A stretch of DNA of 64,000 bases from CAZBDU01 sp964490725 (GTDB lineage: Bacteria; Spirochaetota; Spirochaetia; SZUA-6; DRHE01): the NCBI GenBank assembly GCA_964490725.1, contig CAZBDU010000011.1:1-64000 (forward strand). The letters run 5' to 3'. The notes under the pieces are model-generated. The model did no database searches. It was not told the origin of the DNA and was given only the letters and a program-made list of their open reading frames with translations. Below, piece after piece: positions 8,901-16,703 of the stretch. The translations under genes were made by a program, and so were the position numbers. How positions within the stretch are numbered: the stretch's first letter is position 1; each line of letters starts with the position of its first letter.

Positions 8901-9512
8901 CTATCGGGCCGCGGCGGCCAGCAGGCGCGCGGTGCACCCCACCATGGCCAGGATCACGTCCAGCGCCAGGTGAGCCGTCACCGTGGGGTCAAACATGGCC
9001 GTCACCCGGGCCGGAAACTCCTCGTCCTGGAGCCAGAGCACCAGCGCCAGCGGAACCGAAGGCAGCACGGGCAGGCTCGCCGCCGCGTCCCCGAAGGCCA
9101 GCGCCTCCCCGCCCAGGGCGACGGCCGCCGCCAGGAAGCGCTCCCGGTCCCTGCCGAAGCGCCCGGCCAGCTGCGCCAGGGGCAGGGCGTGGGGACCGCG
9201 GAAGAACAGGCTTCCCCCGGGGAGCTCCTTCTCGCTCACCCAGCGACGGGCCGGGGGAATGTCCCCGGAGCCCGTCAGGTAGCTGAGCAGCAGGAGGGCC
9301 AGCTCGGGATGGTGCTCCGGATGCTGCACCGCCGGGGCGCTCTCGGGGAGCAGGATCGACCGGTCGCCGGGACAGACGCGGCAGGCGAGGCCCAGGAAGG
9401 GTAGCTGGTAGCAGCCTGCCTGGAAGCGCACTCCGGGGCGCAGGCGGCCGTCCGCGGGATTCTGCGCCTGGAGGGCGTCCCAGAGTTTCGAGTTGCCGGG
9501 AATCTGCGCCAT
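8901..9512 (-). CDS. DUF3786 domain protein
   Basis: 203 residues, soluble. The order of conserved pieces (a YQLPFLG strand, the ILLPES segment, an LLLSYL helix, WVSEKELPGG, the LPVLPSVPL run and the WLQDEEF block followed by MFDP) matches DUF3786, a family of unknown function found mainly in anaerobes. The ATG has AAAGGAG nine bases upstream. It is convergent with the PAP2 gene and divergent from the oxidoreductase, hence a single-gene unit. Assignment is by recall of the family pattern. Confidence 0.7.
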   Translation of the reverse strand: MAQIPGNSKLWDALQAQNPADGRLRPGVRFQAGCYQLPFLGLACRVCPGDRSILLPESAPAVQHPEHHPELALLLLSYLTGSGDIPPARRWVSEKELPGGSLFFRGPHALPLAQLAGRFGRDRERFLAAAVALGGEALAFGDAAASLPVLPSVPLALVLWLQDEEFPARVTAMFDPTVTAHLALDVILAMVGCTARLLAAAAR

Positions 9513-9577
9513 GGCCGCTCCTTTCGTCTTGAACCTCCGTGCTTCGAGCTTCTATTCTACACCAGAGGCACAGAGGC

Positions 9578-10576
9578 ATGCCGGTACGCGTGGGTTTTTG
9601 CGGCTTCCGCCACATGCATCTCTTCGACGTTTACGCCCGCGTCCTCAAGCGGCCCGGGCTGGAGGTGGCGGCGATCTGCGAGGAGGAGGCGGCCACGCGG
9701 GAGGTCCTGCGGGAGCGGGGAATCCCGGTGAGCCACGAGAGCCTGCGGTCTCTGCTGGCCGCGCCGTTCGACCTCCTGGTGGTGGGGGAGCCCTTCGGCC
9801 GCCGCGGCCGGGTGATCCTGGAGGCGCTGCGATCCGGCCGGCACGTGCTGAGCGACAAGCCGCTGTGCACCCGGGTGGAGGAGCTGGAGGAGATACGCAG
9901 GGAGTCCCGGCTCCGCGGACTGGCCGTGGGGGCGGTTCTGGAGCTGCGCGACTCCGGGATCTTCATCCGGCTGCGGGAGCTGTTCCGCTCGGGGTCGCTG
10001 GGAGAGGTGCTGGCCGTGGCCTTCGGCGGCCAGCATCCCCTGCTGCCGGGACAGCGCCCCCAGTGGTACTTCCAGCCCGGGATGCACGGGGGAACGTTGA
10101 ACGACCTGGCCATCCACGCGCTGGACGCCATCCCCTGGCTGACGGGGCGGGAGGTCCGGCGCGTGGTGGCCGCTCGCTGCTGGAACGCGGGCCTGCCGGA
10201 GCGGCCGGAGTTCAGGAACGCCGCCCAGGTCATGTTGAGCCTGGAGGGGGGCGCGGGGGTGGTGGGGGACGTGTCCTACCTCTCCCCCGACAGCTTCGGC
10301 TATGCCCTGCCGCTGTACTGGCGCTTCACCTTCTGGTGCAGCCGGGGCGTGGCCGAGGCCGGGCTGAACCTGCCGGAGATCCTGGTCTACCGCCAGGGAG
10401 CAAGCCGGCCCGAGCGGCTCGCCCCGGCGGAAGGCCGGCCGGGAGGGTACCTGGAGGAGATCTGCGGCCGGATGGGCCGCGGGGAAAGCGGGGCAGAGGA
10501 GCTCTTCCGCGCCACCCATGCGGCGCTGGTTGCCCAGCAGGCCGCCGACCGGGGTCTTGCCGATCTGGCGGTCTGA
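9578..10576 (+). CDS. Gfo/Idh/MocA-family oxidoreductase
   Basis: 332 residues. The N-terminal NAD(P) fold begins VGFCGFRHMHLFD, the family EKP motif appears as DKP (93-95), and the C-terminal domain has GGTLNDLAIHALD with likely catalytic D176/H180. It should oxidise or reduce a sugar, inositol or similar polyol. The ATG at 9578 was chosen because the Rossmann strand starts at once; the frame is open 39 bases further. No sugar genes adjoin, so the substrate cannot be named. Confidence 0.85.
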   Translation: MPVRVGFCGFRHMHLFDVYARVLKRPGLEVAAICEEEAATREVLRERGIPVSHESLRSLLAAPFDLLVVGEPFGRRGRVILEALRSGRHVLSDKPLCTRVEELEEIRRESRLRGLAVGAVLELRDSGIFIRLRELFRSGSLGEVLAVAFGGQHPLLPGQRPQWYFQPGMHGGTLNDLAIHALDAIPWLTGREVRRVVAARCWNAGLPERPEFRNAAQVMLSLEGGAGVVGDVSYLSPDSFGYALPLYWRFTFWCSRGVAEAGLNLPEILVYRQGASRPERLAPAEGRPGGYLEEICGRMGRGESGAEELFRATHAALVAQQAADRGLADLAV

Positions 10577-10630
10577 CGGGAGTGTAACCTTTCGGGGCAA
10601 ACGTGGTTTCTAAAGTGAACGCACAAAAGA

Positions 10631-10667
10631 AGGCCCCTGGGGTTTCACCTCCTTTACCCAGGGGCCT
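10631..10667 (+). terminator. Probable terminator hairpin after the oxidoreductase
   Basis: An 11-bp perfect stem (AGGCCCCTGGG with CCCAGGGGCCT) closes a 15-base loop; downstream is CACCTCCTTTTAG. The remaining 10668-10886 shows no gene or clear signal. Confidence 0.6.
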
Positions 10668-10886
10668 CACCTCCTTTTAGCCTATCCTCCCCATCATACA
10701 CGAGTGGTATGAGAATGCAAGGGCCATTTCCGGCAGTTGCGAGCGCCGGCGGCGAGCCGTCGGGCCTGCCGCCGCTCCGGAGGCAGGGGCCGGCCCCCGG
10801 GACCGGGTCGACCGGATCGAACCAGATCTGCCGATCGGCTCCACGAGGGCCGGCATTCGCGATTCTGAAAGGCTGTGCTGCCCCTG

Positions 10887-11423
10887 CTAGGACACCTTCG
10901 TCAGGGTCAGCGTGACGTCGGTAACAGTCCCGCCGCCGCCGGGGTAGGTGTCCTCGATGGGGTGCGAGGTGTCGAACTGTCCGTTCTTGTCCAGGTCTTC
11001 GGTGAGCGTCATGGTCTTGCCGTTGATGCTGAACTGTGCCTCCCCCGTGTCGCTGGCGGCGCTCCATGACCCCGTCATGGTCGCCTGATCCGTCACCGTG
11101 TACGCCTCCGTCACCGTGATCGTGAGGACGTCCTTGGAGATGGAGTAGGTGCCGCGCACGCTGCCGTCGAAGAGAACGTACTGCGTGCCCCCCGGCGGGA
11201 CGACATACAAGTCCGATTCCATGGTGTTGTCGGCGTTGAACGTGAACTCGAAGCGGAAGGTCGTGGGATAGCCCGAGGGGACGCCAGTGTAGGAAACGTC
11301 CTGACGCCACGTACCAACCACGCTCGGCGGGAACAGCTGGTTCCACAGGTCACACGAGGAAAGGCTGAGGCTCGACACCAGCGCCACGATGCCAACCACG
11401 TGAATGAGACGCACGTTGTTCAT
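10887..11423 (-). CDS. Small lipoprotein with lipocalin-like domain
   Basis: 178 residues. The signal peptide ends in a lipobox (LSSC, Cys at about residue 22), so the protein is lipid-anchored. The mature domain starts VVGTWRQDV and continues FRFEFTFNADNTM, the opening of lipocalin-like 'GTW' domains, and stays beta-rich to the end. AGGAGG lies 9 bases before the ATG at 11423; the frame is open further but the lipoprotein signal decides the start. A single-gene unit with its own promoter (11580-11609). Function unknown. Confidence 0.8.
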   Translation of the reverse strand: MNNVRLIHVVGIVALVSSLSLSSCDLWNQLFPPSVVGTWRQDVSYTGVPSGYPTTFRFEFTFNADNTMESDLYVVPPGGTQYVLFDGSVRGTYSISKDVLTITVTEAYTVTDQATMTGSWSAASDTGEAQFSINGKTMTLTEDLDKNGQFDTSHPIEDTYPGGGGTVTDVTLTLTKVS

Positions 11424-11579
11424 TGACCAAACCCTCCTAGGGTGCAGATGAGTTGTTTCGGTGCTGACGGGCAGGCGCTGCAGAGTGACTGCTCTCGGTA
11501 CCGCGGGTGGCGAAGCTGCTTGGTGGCCGAGCGTTGCGGACGGTCGCCTCACGTACAAGGCTTGCGCCATCCACCATTC

Positions 11580-11609
11580 ATTGTGGATGTAGATAACAAG
11601 GTCTGTCAA
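11580..11609 (-). promoter_or_regulatory. Candidate promoter of the lipoprotein gene
   Basis: On the minus strand TTGACA (11604-11609) is followed after 18 bases by CACAAT (11580-11585). The leader to the ATG would be about 150 bases. Confidence 0.45.
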
Positions 11610-11680
11610 GATTCGATACGGTCATAGTGATATCAGACGGGGTGGACCGGCGGGTACCCCGGGATGCCGGGGCAAGGCCT

Positions 11681-12991
11681 CTACAGAAGGACCTGAAGCA
11701 CGCCGTCGATGGCCTCCAGGCTGCCTCGAAGCTGCTCCTGCTGGGGCTGTGGCAGGGCGCCGGCGCTCACGGTGTCCAGGCGGCCCAGGAGATCCTCCAT
11801 GGCCGCCGCCGCCTTGCCCACCGAAAGGTCCTGGTCGACCGCTTCGACGAAGACCTCAGGGAGCCGCTGCAGCAACGCCGGGACGGAGGGCGCGGCGCTG
11901 GAATCCGCCACCGCGGTGGCCGCGCCGGCGTTCCCTGCGCCTGCGCGCAGCTCCCGCGGTGCGCTGCGAGCGGCAGGGGCGGAACGCGGGGCGCCCAGGA
12001 GGGAGGCGATGGTCGCACGCAGCCCGTCCAGCGCCTGGGCGCTTCGCGCCAGGTTTTCGCGGGTCAGGTTGAGCTTGCTGCGGTAGTGGGTCTGGATCAG
12101 GAAGAAACGCAGCTGCTCGGGGCTGCAGCCCCACTGGAGGATGTCGTCGGGGTAGTAGATGTTGCCGCGGCTCTTGGACATGGTCTTTCCGTCCACCACC
12201 AGATGCTCGCCGTGGAGGTAGTACCTGGCGTAGGTCTGGCCGGAAACCGACTCCAGCACCGCGATGTTGTAGTCATGGTGCCGGTAGATGTTGTCGATGC
12301 CGCCGCAGTTGATGTCCACCTGGTATCCCAGGTACTTGGAGATCATGGCGGGATCCTGGATGTTCCAGGACGGCCTTCCCCGGCCTATTTCGGTGTCCCA
12401 GAACATCAGATCGCCGTCCTTGTAGCCGTGCCAGAGGACGAAATCGCCGAAGTTCCAGCGCCGTCCGTGGTAGGTGTCCCGGCGGAACCGGACTTTTCGC
12501 TTGGGCCAGCGGCTCATGTCGAGGCGGAACAGCTTCCCGAACTCCGGGTACTTCAGGGGATCGAAAAACACATCCCCGTCGTGCCAGTACGCCACCCCCT
12601 TGTCCAGCAGGGCTTTGATGAGCCGCGCGGCTTCCTCCACGCTGGTAGATGAGCGGGCGATCTCCCGGGGCAGCTTTATCTTGAGAAGCCGCGCCTCCTT
12701 GCGGAAGTGATCCTCCACCGCGCGGGCCACCGTCTCCGGGTCGGTGCGCTGCTCGCGCGCCTCCTGGAGCATCTTGTCCTCCACGTCGGTGAAGTTGATC
12801 ACCCGATCCACCTGGAATCCCCGATATTCGAGGTAGCGCACCAGGATGTCCTCGTAGAGGAACGTGCGGTAGTTGCCCACGTGGGGCCGGCGATAGATCG
12901 AGGGGCCGCAGGTGAAGATCTTCACCCTGCTGTCTTCCCGCGGCTGAAACTCTTCCCGCCGCCGGGTCATGGTATTGTAAAGCTCAAGCAT
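11681..12991 (-). CDS. Divergent cysteinyl-tRNA synthetase paralogue (class I)
   Basis: 436 residues, close in length and order to CysRS: MLELYNTMTR start, CGPSIY, the HIGH-equivalent HVGN (37-40), and TMSKS (270-274). Aligned by eye with the E. coli enzyme, zinc ligand Cys28 is kept and His234 matches H238, but Cys209 is replaced by D213 (IQDPAM for IECSAM) and Glu238 by N242 (RHHDYN for PHHENE). Zinc-based cysteine selection should therefore be lost or changed. An Ala-rich linker separates a short C-terminal helical region. The ATG at 12991 has ACAGGAA before it. It may charge or activate another amino acid or a non-tRNA acceptor; an ordinary cysS elsewhere is expected. Confidence 0.75.
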   Translation of the reverse strand: MLELYNTMTRRREEFQPREDSRVKIFTCGPSIYRRPHVGNYRTFLYEDILVRYLEYRGFQVDRVINFTDVEDKMLQEAREQRTDPETVARAVEDHFRKEARLLKIKLPREIARSSTSVEEAARLIKALLDKGVAYWHDGDVFFDPLKYPEFGKLFRLDMSRWPKRKVRFRRDTYHGRRWNFGDFVLWHGYKDGDLMFWDTEIGRGRPSWNIQDPAMISKYLGYQVDINCGGIDNIYRHHDYNIAVLESVSGQTYARYYLHGEHLVVDGKTMSKSRGNIYYPDDILQWGCSPEQLRFFLIQTHYRSKLNLTRENLARSAQALDGLRATIASLLGAPRSAPAARSAPRELRAGAGNAGAATAVADSSAAPSVPALLQRLPEVFVEAVDQDLSVGKAAAAMEDLLGRLDTVSAGALPQPQQEQLRGSLEAIDGVLQVLL

Positions 12992-13102
12992 AGCGGTTCC
13001 TGTGGGGACAAGATACATAGAGAGCCCCGGGCGGTCAAAGACTGGGCGGTCGGCGGGCCCGCCGCCTCGCCCAGCCGGCGCCCGGCGGGGCGAATCAGGC
13101 CT

Positions 13103-13423
13103 TCAGGACAGGAGGGCCTGCAGCTGCTGGAAGGCGCCCTCTTTTCCCTTGATGCCGGTCTGGCGAACCGCCTTGCGCAGCACCGATTCCCAACTCTTCT
13201 CCGGGAGGTCCTGCTTCATCTGCTCGAGAAGCTTGCGGATGTCGCCGCTGCTCTTGATGTTGTAGATCCGTTCCTCGTCATGGTAGAACAACGAGGCGAG
13301 CTTCTTGATGTAGTCCCCCACAGTGCTCTCGGGGCGGCTTTGCAGCTTGCGCTCGATCTGTTCGGCCTTCTTGCGGGCTCGCCGATTTTCGCGGTCGATC
13401 TTCTCTATATCGGTGCTCTTCAT
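13103..13423 (-). CDS. Small charged helical protein, unknown function
   Basis: 106 residues, very rich in Lys, Arg and Glu, without signal peptide or membrane segment. The first 35 residues should form a long amphipathic helix or coiled coil, and the rest is also helical. The ATG follows GACGAGGTG. It lies 111 bases upstream of the CysRS paralogue on the same strand and may be its transcription partner. No family recognised. Confidence 0.6.
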   Translation of the reverse strand: MKSTDIEKIDRENRRARKKAEQIERKLQSRPESTVGDYIKKLASLFYHDEERIYNIKSSGDIRKLLEQMKQDLPEKSWESVLRKAVRQTGIKGKEGAFQQLQALLS

Positions 13424-13534
13424 GGCGTACACCTCGTCGCGAATAGATTTCAGCTGCGCGGAATGCGCGATTGTTCGCTTGCGGGTCTATCCCTGAGGAT
13501 AGCGAAGAAAGGCTCGCGAGGCAAGACGATCCCC

Positions 13535-13552
13535 GGGATAAGCGGGATAAGC
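13535..13552. repeat. 9-bp exact tandem duplication
   Basis: GGGATAAGC occurs twice in a row in the gap between the small helical protein and the acyl-CoA synthetase. It is one of five short exact tandem duplications at gene borders in the window. Confidence 0.7.
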
Positions 13553-13567
13553 GGAATCGATTAGTAT

Positions 13568-13596
13568 TTGACCTGCGGGGGATCATAATCTATCAT
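13568..13596 (+). promoter_or_regulatory. Promoter of the acyl-CoA synthetase-plsY operon
   Basis: TTGACC and TATCAT are separated by exactly 17 bases. The leader contains a 9-bp GC hairpin with a GGA loop at 13621-13641, about 30 bases before the start codon, which could affect translation or RNA stability. Confidence 0.55.
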
Positions 13597-13674
13597 AACG
13601 CGGAATAAATATCCGGTCACCGGCGGCGGGGACCGCCGCCGGGAGGCCAAGCGGCGATCAAAGGGGGATCAGTC

Positions 13675-15579
13675 ATGGCGGACACCGTAGCCAAGCTCTT
13701 CAAGGAGTTTGCGGAGGCACACCCCGATCTCACGGTCCAGCGGTACAAGGACCGCACGGGCACCTTCCGGCCGATTCCCTGGCGGGAAACCTACCACCAG
13801 GCAAGGCTGTTCGCTGCCGGTCTGCTGTCCGTGGGTGTGAAGCGCGGCGAGCACGTCGGCATCATTTCCGACAACATGAAGGAATGGCTGTGGGCGGACC
13901 TGGCCATCCAGTGCATCGGTGCGGCCGACGTGCCCCGGGGCTCGGATTCCATGCCCTACGAGATCCAGTTCATCCTGGACCACGCGGAGTGCACCGTGTC
14001 CCTGGTGGAGAACCAGACCCAGCTGGAAAAGGTAATGGGCATCAAGAAGCTGAAGGCCGTGAAGACGCTGATCGTGATGGACCCGGCGTTCACGACGACC
14101 CAGGCCAGGATGGGCGGGTTCACGATCCACGCCTTCAAGGAGATCCAGGACCAGGGGTCCTCCTATCTGGAGACGCACCCCGGGTGCGTGGAAGAGGAGA
14201 TCGCCCGGGGCCAGGGGGAGGACCTGGCCACGATCATCTACACCTCAGGCACCACCGGTGAGCCCAAGGGAGTGATGCTGAGCCACAAGGCCTACATGCA
14301 CCAGATCCGGGCACCCCTCACGCCGCTTGAGATCTACGAAGGGGACATCTTCCTGTCCGCGCTGCCCATCTGGCACTCCTACGAGCGGGCGGTGGAGTAC
14401 GTGGCCATCTTCGCCGGCTGCTCGATCGCCTACTCCAAGCTCATCAGCCAGGTCATGGTGGAGGACATGGGCAAGGTGAAGCCCCAGATCTTCCCCTCGG
14501 CCCCGCGCATCTGGGAGGCGGTGAAGAAGGGAATCATGCGCAACGTGGACTCCGAGGGCGGCCTGAAGAGGGCGCTGGCCTACTTCTTCATCAACGTGGG
14601 AGCCGCGCATTCCAGGCTCAAGGTCCTCTTTCGGGGCCTGAAGCCGCGCTTCCGGCCGCGCAGCCGCTTCCTGGATGCGGTGGTGAGCTGCCTGCCCCTC
14701 CTGTTGCTCACGCCCTTCAACCTTCTGGGCCAGGCGATGGTGTTCAAGAAGGTGAAGCACCGGCTGGGTGGCAAGTTCCGCTTCGGCGTCTCTGGAGCCG
14801 GCGCGCTGCCGCCCCACGTGGACGACTTTTTCGGGGCCGCCGGCATACTGCTCCTGGAGGGCTACGGGCTGACCGAATCGGCGCCCATCGTGTCGGTGCG
14901 GGACAGCCGCCGGCCGGTGCCGGGCACGATCGGCCGGCCCGTACCGGAGGTGGAGGTGAAGGTGCTGGAGGAGAGCGGCAAGGAGCTGCGGCCGGGACAG
15001 AAGGGGGTGCTGTACGTTCGCGGGCCGAACGTGATGATGGGCTACTACAAGCGCCCGGACCTGACCGCCGAGGCGATTACCTCGGACGGCTGGCTCAATA
15101 CCGGGGACCTGGCCATGCTCACCCTGGACGGGGAGATCAAGATCATGGGCCGGGCCAAGGAGACCATCGTGCTGCTGGGCGGAGAGAACGTGGAGCCGGT
15201 GCCCATCGAGGACACCATCTCGGAGTCCGACTACGTGGAGCAGGTGATGGTGGTGGGGCAGGACCAGAAGTTCCTGGCCGCCCTGATCGTGCCCAACAAG
15301 GACGCTTTGGCCGGCTACGCCCGCAGCAACGGCATTCCCTTCGAGAAGCCGGGGGACCTGCTGGAGAGCGAGGGCATTCAGAGGATGATGATGGACGAGG
15401 TGGACGGCCTGGTCTCACCCAAACGGGGATTCAAGATGTTCGAGCGGGTGAGCAGGATCAGGCTATTGGACGCGGACTTCGAGAAGGGAATAGAGCTGAC
15501 CCATACGCTGAAGCTCCGCCGGGAGGTGATCTGCGAGAAGTACGGCCGGGAGGTCGCGGAGCTGTTCCGGGAGCGGTAG
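13675..15579 (+). CDS. Long-chain acyl-CoA synthetase (AMP-forming)
   Basis: 634 residues of the ANL adenylating superfamily; activates fatty acids with ATP and CoA. Seen: the P-loop-like YTSGTTGEPKG (189-199), the GYGLTES block, the hinge aspartate region (GWLNTGDLA) and the C-terminal GRAKETIVLLGGENVEP, which provides the CoA-transfer conformation. A hydrophobic stretch near residues 335-360 may bind the membrane. AAGGGGG precedes the ATG. Six bases separate it from a PlsY-like acyltransferase, so activated chains are probably passed to glycerol-phosphate for phospholipid synthesis or uptake of exogenous fatty acids. Confidence 0.92.
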   Translation: MADTVAKLFKEFAEAHPDLTVQRYKDRTGTFRPIPWRETYHQARLFAAGLLSVGVKRGEHVGIISDNMKEWLWADLAIQCIGAADVPRGSDSMPYEIQFILDHAECTVSLVENQTQLEKVMGIKKLKAVKTLIVMDPAFTTTQARMGGFTIHAFKEIQDQGSSYLETHPGCVEEEIARGQGEDLATIIYTSGTTGEPKGVMLSHKAYMHQIRAPLTPLEIYEGDIFLSALPIWHSYERAVEYVAIFAGCSIAYSKLISQVMVEDMGKVKPQIFPSAPRIWEAVKKGIMRNVDSEGGLKRALAYFFINVGAAHSRLKVLFRGLKPRFRPRSRFLDAVVSCLPLLLLTPFNLLGQAMVFKKVKHRLGGKFRFGVSGAGALPPHVDDFFGAAGILLLEGYGLTESAPIVSVRDSRRPVPGTIGRPVPEVEVKVLEESGKELRPGQKGVLYVRGPNVMMGYYKRPDLTAEAITSDGWLNTGDLAMLTLDGEIKIMGRAKETIVLLGGENVEPVPIEDTISESDYVEQVMVVGQDQKFLAALIVPNKDALAGYARSNGIPFEKPGDLLESEGIQRMMMDEVDGLVSPKRGFKMFERVSRIRLLDADFEKGIELTHTLKLRREVICEKYGREVAELFRER

Positions 15580-15585
15580 CGGCTC

Positions 15586-16323
15586 ATGACGTCGAAACTG
15601 CTTGCGGCTCTGCTCTTCCTGGGGGGGGCCTACCTCTCGGGCTCGGTGAACTACGCCATCATCGTCACCTGGCTGGTGCGGCGGCGGGACATCAGGACGC
15701 TGGGAAACCGCAACCCCGGTACCGCCAACGTGGCCCGCAGCGTGGGCAGGGGTTGGGCTGTGGTGGTGTTTGCGGCGGACCTGGCCAAGGGGCTGGCGCC
15801 GCTTATCCTGGCCCGGAGGTGGTTCCTGGCTGGGGGAGGAGCGCTGGACACCCTGCTGCTGGCCGCCGTAGGGCTTTCGGCCATCGCGGGTCACTGCTGG
15901 CCGCTGTTCTTCGGATTTCGCGGCGGAGGCGGGATCGCCACCTCGATCGGGGTCTATGCTTTCTTCGTGCCCGCCGAGTTCTTCATGTCCGTGCTGCTGG
16001 GGTTCTTCGCGGTGATGCTGTTCGTGCGGGGGGTCCGCTTTCGCCTGGGCCGCTGGACGCCGATCCTCTTCGTCACCATCACTCCTTTCCTCACACTGGC
16101 TCTCAACTGGACCGTTCGGTTGGAGCTCCCCGCAGGGATGGCGCTGGGCGGGCACCCCTGGTACTTCGTGGCCACGGCTTTCGCCATCTCCTTCTTCATC
16201 CTCGGCATGAACGTGCCCGTCATGGGCAGGGCCTTGCGGGACCTGCGGGGCCTGCCGGCACCCGAGCCCGGCGAGCAGCCAGGGGAGCCTCGAGGAGGCG
16301 TTGACGCGAGGAGCGAAACATAG
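15586..16323 (+). CDS. plsY: PlsY-like glycerol-3-phosphate acyltransferase
   Basis: 245 residues, integral membrane protein with five to six hydrophobic segments. PlsY motifs are visible: GSVNYAIIV, LGNRNPGTANVAR (for GSGNPGATN) and the GHCWPLFFGFRGGGGIAT block (for GHxxPxxxxFKGGKG). PlsY adds the first acyl chain to glycerol 3-phosphate from acyl-phosphate. The second motif has GGGG for GGKG, so the usual lysine is missing, and a 35-residue polar tail follows the last segment; it could be a paralogue with a different donor. It follows the acyl-CoA synthetase directly. Confidence 0.8.
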   Translation: MTSKLLAALLFLGGAYLSGSVNYAIIVTWLVRRRDIRTLGNRNPGTANVARSVGRGWAVVVFAADLAKGLAPLILARRWFLAGGGALDTLLLAAVGLSAIAGHCWPLFFGFRGGGGIATSIGVYAFFVPAEFFMSVLLGFFAVMLFVRGVRFRLGRWTPILFVTITPFLTLALNWTVRLELPAGMALGGHPWYFVATAFAISFFILGMNVPVMGRALRDLRGLPAPEPGEQPGEPRGGVDARSET

Positions 16324-16366
16324 TAAGATCCGAATATAGCGAAATTTCCGAGGGGGATTCAGCTCG

Positions 16367-16648
16367 ATGGTGACGGTGACAGAGCGCGCGCAGCAGGAGC
16401 TCGCCACGATACTCCGGGAGAACGAGGGAAAAGCGCTGCGCATCACCTTTCAGGGCTATGGGTGAGGCGGGCCCCGCTTGGGGTTGGCTCTGGATGAGCC
16501 TCAGGACAACGACGACCTGGTCAGGGTGAGCAGCCTGGATATTCTGGTGGAAAGCCGGGTCCGGCCGTTCATCAACCACGCGGTGATCGACTACATCGAA
16601 TCCGGCTGGGGGAAGGGTTTCAGCATCCGCAAGGGCTACGGTTGTTGA
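16367..16648 (+). CDS. HesB/IscA-like selenoprotein with in-frame UGA (Sec33)
   Basis: 93 residues when TGA at 16463-16465 is read as selenocysteine. Upstream the frame reads MVTVTERAQQELATILREN...TFQGYG and downstream GGPRLGLALDEP...VDYIESGWGKGFSIRKGYGC with near-family spacing, so similarity continues across the TGA. HesB-like selenoproteins with a G-[FY]-G-U-GGP-x-LGL motif are known in anaerobes, where U stands at the first IscA cysteine; the C-terminal Cys93 is the other visible thiol. AGGGGGATT precedes the ATG. It follows plsY by 43 bases on the same strand. A possible stem-loop lies just after the TGA. Role unknown: Fe-S or redox chemistry is inferred. SelA-D genes are not in the window. 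Confidence 0.85.
16466..16500 (+). other. Candidate SECIS element
   Basis: Two nested possibilities follow the UGA: CCCC-GCTT-GGGG (16472-16483) and a perfect 5-bp stem GGCTC/GAGCC with a TGGAT loop (16486-16500). Bacterial SECIS hairpins lie within about 40 bases 3' of the UGA, so position fits. The fold was judged by eye only. Confidence 0.35.
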
Positions 16649-16703
16649 GCCGAAGCCTGACCTGCCGATTCACCCTCCCACTGGCCCCCTGGGGCGGGCG
16701 CGG

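Noticed and set aside
16367..16648. Reading the HesB-like gene as a broken pseudogene
   Set aside because: Only one stop interrupts it, it is TGA at the exact position of the family's Sec/Cys, and the sequence on both sides stays in frame with a good ribosome site. A sequencing error remains possible.
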